A stretch of DNA of 23,092 nucleotides, taken from assembly GCA_000934455.1 (NCBI GenBank), contig KN888977.1, positions 16,119-39,210 of the forward strand, in the 5' to 3' direction. Shown piece by piece: positions 18,165 through 23,092 of the stretch. Position 1 is the stretch's first letter, and each line of letters starts with the position of its first letter. Below the pieces are notes generated by a model. The model had not been told where the DNA came from. It was given only the letters and a program-made list of their open reading frames with translations, and did not search any database. The stretch is from Apostichopus parvimensis (lineage: Eukaryota > Echinodermata > Holothuroidea > Aspidochirotida > Stichopodidae). The position numbers and the translations under genes were made by a program.

Positions 18165-19377
18165 ACAAATCAAATCACCACCACAACACAGACTTGAGGG
18201 GGTGGGGGGGGGTCGAAACCAGGGCGGGCCTTTGAAACAATAATGTTACCAGGCCCGGTTTTTTTTTATTCGGAAATTCATGGTCCATCCCTGTGCGTAT
18301 ATATGCAACAAAAAAAACATCTGCTAATTATTATTACATTATTCATTATCGCTTGTTTTTCCGGTCCCCCTAATTGCCCACGAGCCCGGGGCAGTAGTCC
18401 ATTGAACTTATCTCCTCCGACCTAAGTACCCCCCCCCCCCCCCTAAACAAAATAGTTATTATAAGTTTCTTGTCTTGCCCTCCTAATTATTCCTAGAACA
18501 GTGACGTGTTTACATTAATCAAACTGTCTCAAAGAGATTTTTGAGGGACGGGGTCAGGGGTCAGACGGTGGCATTAAAGTACCCGTTGACGTGTAAACGT
18601 GAGTGACCATCAGTTGACTAAATTTCTACTGTAATTGGGGGCAAAGTTAGAAACCTTAGAAATACACGAAAAGCTTGGAAAATAAATAATTTCTTTCTCG
18701 TATTTGAACAAAAGAGAGCATAGCAACAGTATCACCAAATTCGGATTCTTTTACATATTCTGGTATACTACTACGAAACGTATATGGTACGCCATTTTCT
18801 ATACTTATGCATTTTGGTAACAACTGCGGTCGCATAAACGTGTAAATTATACCGCGGCAACTTTTAAAACGGCGGGAACGTTATACTGATAAGTAGCCTA
18901 CCTCTTTGATATTTATTCAGGTTATTGCAAAAGTATTGCACAGTGGACATAAAACGTGACCTTTTCATATAGCCTATACTTACTATACTGAGACCTATAT
19001 TCCGCAATAACACATTGGTTGATATAATCCTCCTCGTGTTCCTGGTGGTGGTTGCATGTTGCATATTTCTTTTACAGTGCAATGTATTATACAGTGAAAT
19101 CTATAAATATGGCATTCGGTTGATAGACCTATTAGTCTATTACCAAAACTTTACTAATTCTTGTTTTGCCACTATAACAACGTTTGTAACGTTTCTTTCA
19201 AAGCTGTGACTATCATAGGAACTATATAGAAGTATACCGACAACTTCAGAGAAATGCTTCACGTAAGCAGTCATTCCTGAAGCAATTGCGACAAAGTTAG
19301 CATAAGCCTATCTTTCAGCTTTGCGTCATTGCATATAGTCCCTTTAAAATGTTGCCTTCCACAATACAGGGAAATCG
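18165..19377. other. Intergenic, no gene recognised
   Basis: Contains G and C tracts (18204-18212 and 18429-18443) and otherwise AT-rich sequence. A short ORF at 19015-19209 starts with a hydrophobic stretch, but it lacks an ATG start and splice context. Confidence 0.5.
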
Positions 19378-19381
19378 CAAA

Positions 19382-19523
19382 GTGAAAGGGCACAGAGAGG
19401 GAGAAAGAGGTGGGTGGAGAGATGGAGTAGAGAAGGGGTAAGAACTGAGGTTAAGAGAGAGGAGGGTGGAAGAGGTAGGGAAGGGGATGGGTAAGGGGAG
19501 GAGTAAGGGGATCAGGGGGTAAG
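19382..19523. repeat. Polypurine (GA-rich) tract, about 140 bp
   Basis: Nearly all A and G on the plus strand, with only scattered T or C. This is non-coding low complexity; such tracts can adopt triplex structures. The minus-strand ORF 19315-19548 is an artefact of it. Confidence 0.85.
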
Positions 19524-19578
19524 TGACACTTTCAGAGACTAACGTCATAAGCAGGCCTATATGACGGTACCGGTTACA

Positions 19579-19586
19579 TATAAAAG
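19579..19586 (+). promoter_or_regulatory. TATA-box-like element downstream of the polypurine tract
   Basis: TATAAAAG lies about 56 bp before an ATG at 19635. The ATG opens a short frame (MDVCRNKLKFT) that meets a possible donor, ACG|GTAGGA. Nothing further supports a gene start, and the candidate minus-strand exon overlaps the same area. Confidence 0.2.
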
Positions 19587-19744
19587 GCCCTAGTACGTCA
19601 ACTCCATCCAGAAGAGGGATTTTGTTTTGTTATAATGGACGTGTGCAGGAATAAGCTAAAATTCACGGTAGGAAAACATCAAGCGAACAGTTCAAAACAC
19701 TGCTATGTAGGCCTAGTTATAATTTTATGAATATGTTTCTCAAC

Positions 19745-19932
19745 CTTGGGTAGAAGCCGACTGGACAGACAAACACTTGAATGTCCATAAACTCCTATAA
19801 ACCGTTTGAGATATTCTTTAGCAGACCATTGAATGACCTCATCTGGGAATTGTGCAATTAAAATCGTTGACGACATTTCCAGGGTAGCCAATGGGACGTA
19901 AGGTACCGGTACATCAACAGGTCCCCGTGGTA
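19745..19932 (-). CDS. Candidate exon with an RIIa/DPY-30-type dimerisation-docking motif
   Basis: Read on the minus strand from an acceptor CCGCACAG to a donor CCCAAG|GTTGAG, this gives PRGPVDVPVPYVPLATLEMS then STILIAQFPDEVIQWSAKEY and LKRFIGVYGHSSVCLSSRLL. The pattern Pro-Leu...Leu, a helix, P-D-E-V-I-x-W-S-A-x-x-Y-L fits the two-helix RIIa-like domain of PKA regulatory subunits, ROPN1, SPA17 and CABYR, which docks on amphipathic anchor helices and is frequent in flagella. The entry phase (two bases) fits the candidate exon ending at 22301; the exit (phase 0) fits the exon starting at 15618. The ORF is open beyond these limits (to about 20002 and 19703), so the borders are uncertain. Confidence 0.42.
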
Positions 19933-20047
19933 CTGTGCGGTAACATAGCATATGGACTTCATACACGCTTGAAACACCACTCAAAGAGTTGTCTATGTTC
20001 ACGCTCGGAATTCTACAACTAATTCAACGAAGCCCTCAGGCTCAGCC

Positions 20048-20479
20048 CATATAGGCGTACGAAGCGGGGCTGGGGGGTGCAGCCCTCTCCCCAACCAAAT
20101 ATTTTTGTGAAAATTCGGGCAATATGCTGATAATTTTTCGGGCACCTACTGAAAGAAAAAACAACTGTTTGAGGGGATGTCGGTGAATGAAATGCCTGGA
20201 GATTTGAATATCTCCAGCAACTATTTATTCGGTAATCCACCAGTGTGCTTTTCAATGGTTAAACTTATATTATTAGTATTATTATTGTAAGGACTTCCCC
20301 AAAAATTATAACCAATATGGAAGGGTAATTAAACGGCAAATGATCATATTGGCATCCGATGTAATAACCGATGTACGTCTATATGTACATTCAGATGCTG
20401 ATTGGTTATATTTTCCGGGCAAGTCGCTAAAGCCCCCCCCCCCCGCCCACACCAATCAAATCGGGTTCCTACGCCTATG
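20048..20479. mobile_element. hAT-type MITE
   Basis: 432 bp. The left end CATATAGGCGTACGAA and the reverse complement of the right end, CATAGGCGTAGGAA, form terminal inverted repeats that share GGCGTA and GAA. Flanks GCTCAGCC (20040-20047) and CCTCAGCC (20480-20487) match at 7 of 8, as expected for a hAT target duplication. A 12-base C tract lies near the right end (20433-20444). No transposase is encoded. Confidence 0.75.
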
Positions 20480-20560
20480 CCTCAGCCACAGATGCTTATT
20501 TCATTGCAGTGACAACAGACAAACTTTGGTTTATCTGGACAACGAAATTTGTAGGGACAA

Positions 20561-20660
20561 ACTAAAACGAATGACAGCGAATGACCGAATGACAATTGAC
20601 TTTGTACAGGGTTAATTATCATTCGCGAATGACAACAGCGAATGACACCGAATGACAACG
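20561..20660 (+). repeat. CGAATGAC motif cluster, left arm
   Basis: Six copies of CGAATGAC[A/C] occur within 100 bp, including a 14-bp perfect palindrome TCATTCGCGAATGA. The segment 20561-20585 is an inverted match (24 of 25) to 21741-21765. Confidence 0.85.
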
Positions 20661-20969
20661 AAGGACGGTGGTGAGAAGAGATAGAATGATTAACGGAGTG
20701 GAGTAAATGCGGTTATTGGTTATTATTTCTGCGCAAAAATGATTTGAGGAAAATCGCATGTTACGTGGTTGCAGGGTTTTGGTGTAATTTACGGATAGAA
20801 ACCACAGGGAAAGTTTTGTGTGAGAATGCGCTTGAGTGCTGTGCTTTTGAAATTTACCTCTGTAGATTTATATAGAAAGATAACTGAAGTAAAAAGGTGC
20901 TGGCTAATTGATATGTTTGAAACTGATATATCCACGATTAATTTTTGTGAAAATGCTATGATATCGTAC

Positions 20970-21377
20970 CAGTGGCGTAGGAAGGTACTTTTGAGTGGGG
21001 GGGGGGGGCTGAAGACTATGGCCGGCCTAGGGGAGGGGTCTAAGGGTGTCCCCCTCCCCTTTGGAAATTTTTTGCATTTCCAGGTGGCCTCAGATGCAAT
21101 TTGGTGCAATATAGCACACTTCAACACCCACTCCATTTTGTAAATAATTTTGCATTTTCACCTGGCCTTAGATGCAATTTGGTGCTCCAAATGAGATTTT
21201 TTTCTGCCAAAATGTTCTGAGTAAAATGACGAATGTTGTTATCATTTATTGAGAAATGAAAAAGGGGTTTTTTGACTTGCGAAGCGGGGGGGCGGAATGA
21301 TACTTCCGCCTCCCCATATTTTTCACTGGGGGGGGGGGGGGGGGGGCCCCCCCCCCCCCCCGATTCCTACGCCCTTG
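20970..21377. mobile_element. hAT-type MITE with perfect 8-bp target duplication
   Basis: 408 bp, flanked by TATCGTAC at 20962-20969 and 21378-21385. The termini are CAGTGGCGTAGGAA on the left and, reverse complemented, CAAGGGCGTAGGAA on the right. The interior has a 12-base G tract near the left end and, near the right end, 19 G directly followed by 15 C (21328-21361), able to form a hairpin. No transposase is encoded. The ends share GGCGTAGGAA with the element at 20048-20479, so the two are probably related. Confidence 0.88.
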
Positions 21378-21647
21378 TATCGTACTATTAAAGTATAAAA
21401 ATGATAGTAGCAACGACTGTTTTCTCGAAAATTCCCCCCCCCCTAAAAAAACAAAAAAAAATCCATACAAATGTCCAATATAACTTAGGACTCTTCCTGA
21501 AATTTTTAGCCGTTTCAAGATTATAGTATTGTTAGTTTCTAACAATTAATATCGGAAAATGACGTTAAATTTACTTTTCAAAATCAGACTTACAATTTCG
21601 CTTACTATAAGGTGCGTTTGTATCTTGTCCGTACTTTACTAGATCTG

Positions 21648-21687
21648 TAAGCCACGCACTTCGCGTCCACTCGGTTTGCGTGGCTTA
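21648..21687. repeat. Perfect 11-bp inverted repeat
   Basis: TAAGCCACGCA (21648-21658) and TGCGTGGCTTA (21677-21687) are exact complements with an 18-base loop. Function unknown. Confidence 0.8.
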
Positions 21688-21740
21688 GTATACCCACGAA
21701 GTCTGAACTGTGATATCCGGTTGAAGCAAATGTCTGTGCT

Positions 21741-21830
21741 GTCATTCACTGTCATTCGTTTTAGTCAACGCAATTTTTTAGTGTGTACAACATATTGTCA
21801 TTCGTTATGTGTAACGCAATTGTCATTCGT
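21741..21830 (-). repeat. CGAATGAC motif cluster, right arm (inverted)
   Basis: Four copies of TGTCATTC[G/A], three followed by GTTTTAGT or GTTATG. 21741-21765 is the inverted partner of 20561-20585. CAATTGTCATTCG at 21818-21830 is the reverse complement of CGAATGACAATTG in the left arm. Confidence 0.85.
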
Positions 21831-21908
21831 TTTAGTAACACTCAAATTTGTAACATCATGTGTTGGCATGGTTTGTTTATGATCTTTAACCTATTACATC
21901 CCGTCCAT

Positions 21909-22163
21909 GCTTAAACATGCACCGGTAGCGTAAGTGGTTATACTGCGAGTATATTGTAGGAACTCGCTAAGAAGCCTCATTGGCTTATCAAAGCCGCAAG
22001 CTGACCGAAGTCAGTCTCTTAGATTCATATTTAACGTCCATGATTATTAATTGTCAATTGTCAACAACTCTGTAACTGGACGTCATTCATTAATCTTGGA
22101 GTGACTCGAACTCAGGACCATATGATTGGAAGGCACCGGCGTTAACCACTGAGCTAACACTCC
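21909..22163 (-). mobile_element. tRNA-derived SINE, minus orientation
   Basis: The head at 22163-22098, read on the minus strand, is GGAGTGTTAGCTCAGTGGTT and onwards. It has an A box TAGCTCAGTGG (22146-22156), a Gly-UCC-like loop CTTCCAA, a B box GTTCGAGTC (22103-22111) and a closing CACTCC. The T arm is too short and the D arm too poor for a working tRNA, so it is a pseudo-tRNA head. The body carries small hairpins, for example CTGAC-CGAA-GTCAG near 22000, and ends before about 21909. A second A-box-like TAGCGTAAGTGG lies on the plus strand at about 21927. The body length is estimated. Confidence 0.7.
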
Positions 22164-22300
22164 TTTATATACCGACAGCACGAAAATATAGATAAGCCTA
22201 CAAAAAGGTACACATAGCCTATATCATAACTTGATTACATAAAGACGAACTAAAAATAGATATGTGTATATAACACTGTACACAATGACCATACCTATAC

Positions 22301-22456
22301 CACGCGCTACTGCTTTGTACGGAGTATGACCAAATCGTGTAGTCTTTTGGTTCTTGTCCACCAGCGCAGGGAAGGCACTTTTCGGTTGACGGTAGCTCAT
22401 TCTAGATGTCGAGTCCAGGCTGAAGTGACTAACTGGCGGCGTCACTCTCCTTTCTC
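22301..22456 (-). CDS. Candidate exon of an unrecognised minus-strand gene
   Basis: On the minus strand the acceptor TTACAAACAG precedes (G)ERRVTPPVSHFSLDSTSRMS then YRQPKSAFPALVDKNQKTTR and FGHTPYKAVAR, with donor CGTG|GTATAG (or six bases later, TAG|GTATGG, also in frame). The H-F-x-L-D...Y...F-P-x-L arrangement is reminiscent of repeats in axonemal microtubule-binding proteins, but this is only a resemblance. It leaves phase 1, which fits the candidate exon starting at 19932. The gene's 5' exons would lie beyond the window. Confidence 0.4.
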
Positions 22457-23092
22457 CTGTTTGTAAGTCCAAAATAATACAATTTTTTATTGTGGGTGGA
22501 TGGGTAGGGTGCGAGGGGGTTATTAATCGATGCCCATGTTTGCAGGCTATACGTTCGTAACTATGTTGCATTATAAATGGTATGATAGTTTGTCCATCAA
22601 CAACAAATATATCATTGCATTCAGCCGAAGAAGAGTTGGACCACTACAACGGGTGTACACTACGCTACGCCCCCCCCCCCACCACCACCACCCAGCTCAC
22701 CCTTTTCAAAACAAAGGGAGTGTTTATTAGCAAAAACCTGAGTTCAGGGTTACTTGTATAGACCTAATTTATAATCTAAAGATACCTCCTCAAAATCCAC
22801 CATTCGACTTCTAAATTTTCAATATTTTCTGGGAGGATCCCAACCCCCGCCCCTCATAGGAATCGGCTTGACTTCATTGAAGCCCCCCCCCCCAATCCTT
22901 TATAAAATCCTTCATTCGTCTCTGTCCCTTCCACAAAAGGTCAGTCTCCTACTTTAATCAACCGATCGGGGGAAATTTTGAAGCCCCCTCCCCCACCCCG
23001 ATCCCTACCCCCCACCTGTAAATGTATTCTCATACTTTGGAAAGGAATGCCTTGGCGCTTTTCTCAAAATTTGAAAGCTGCATTTGTGCCCT
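22457..23092. other. C-tract-rich sequence, no gene recognised
   Basis: C runs occur at 22670-22680 and 22883-22893. TACGCTACGCCCCCC near 22661 looks like a MITE end without a partner. AGCCCCC followed by CAATCC or CGATCC recurs near 22882 and 22983. Confidence 0.45.

Noticed and set aside
19015..19209. Hydrophobic ORF resembling a signal peptide or membrane anchor
   Set aside because: It has no ATG at its start, no splice context, and ordinary AT-rich composition that favours hydrophobic codons.
22098..22163. Functional tRNA gene
   Set aside because: The A and B boxes are good, but the T stem is missing and the D stem does not pair, so it is a SINE head.

Overview
The window is animal nuclear DNA from a draft assembly: it has spliced exons with GT/AG borders, AT-rich introns, a 325-base run of N, non-LTR retrotransposon debris, hAT-type miniature transposons (MITEs) and a tRNA-derived SINE. 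The one gene I recognise with confidence is an orthologue of TTC16 (tetratricopeptide repeat protein 16), a family I associate with cilia and sperm flagella. The repeat content suggests a marine invertebrate deuterostome, perhaps an echinoderm. That is inference, and no species is claimed.

Layout. Positions 1-3276 hold two near-identical copies (about 99.6%) of a 1.33 kb block, separated by a unique segment that ends in a degenerate 21-bp palindromic array. Positions 3426-13738 carry TTC16 on the plus strand. A 390-residue acidic first coding exon contains a KSVTF protein phosphatase 1 docking-type motif. Seven exons follow that encode about eleven TPR-like units, then a hidden part in the N gap, then two C-terminal exons. 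Every visible exon-exon junction is phase compatible. The introns contain a 369-bp hAT MITE, a frameshifted LINE reverse-transcriptase tail and a 16-bp minisatellite. Two look-alike in-phase acceptors near 5.66 and 5.89 kb could serve as alternative terminal exons.

Downstream of 14 kb the character changes. There are at least three more MITE-like elements with terminal inverted repeats, two of them with good 8-bp target duplications. There is also a SINE, a polypurine tract, several hairpins and sixteen homopolymeric G or C tracts of 9 or more bases, compared with none in the first 14.2 kb. A cluster of CGAATGACA motifs at 20.56-20.66 kb is mirrored in inverted orientation at 21.74-21.83 kb around one MITE.

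On the minus strand, candidate exons at 22456-22301, 19932-19745 and 15618-15361 are mutually phase compatible. The middle one reads as an RIIa/DPY-30-type dimerisation-docking motif, common in flagellar proteins. A second, unrecognised gene may therefore lie tail to tail with TTC16. That gene model is a hypothesis.
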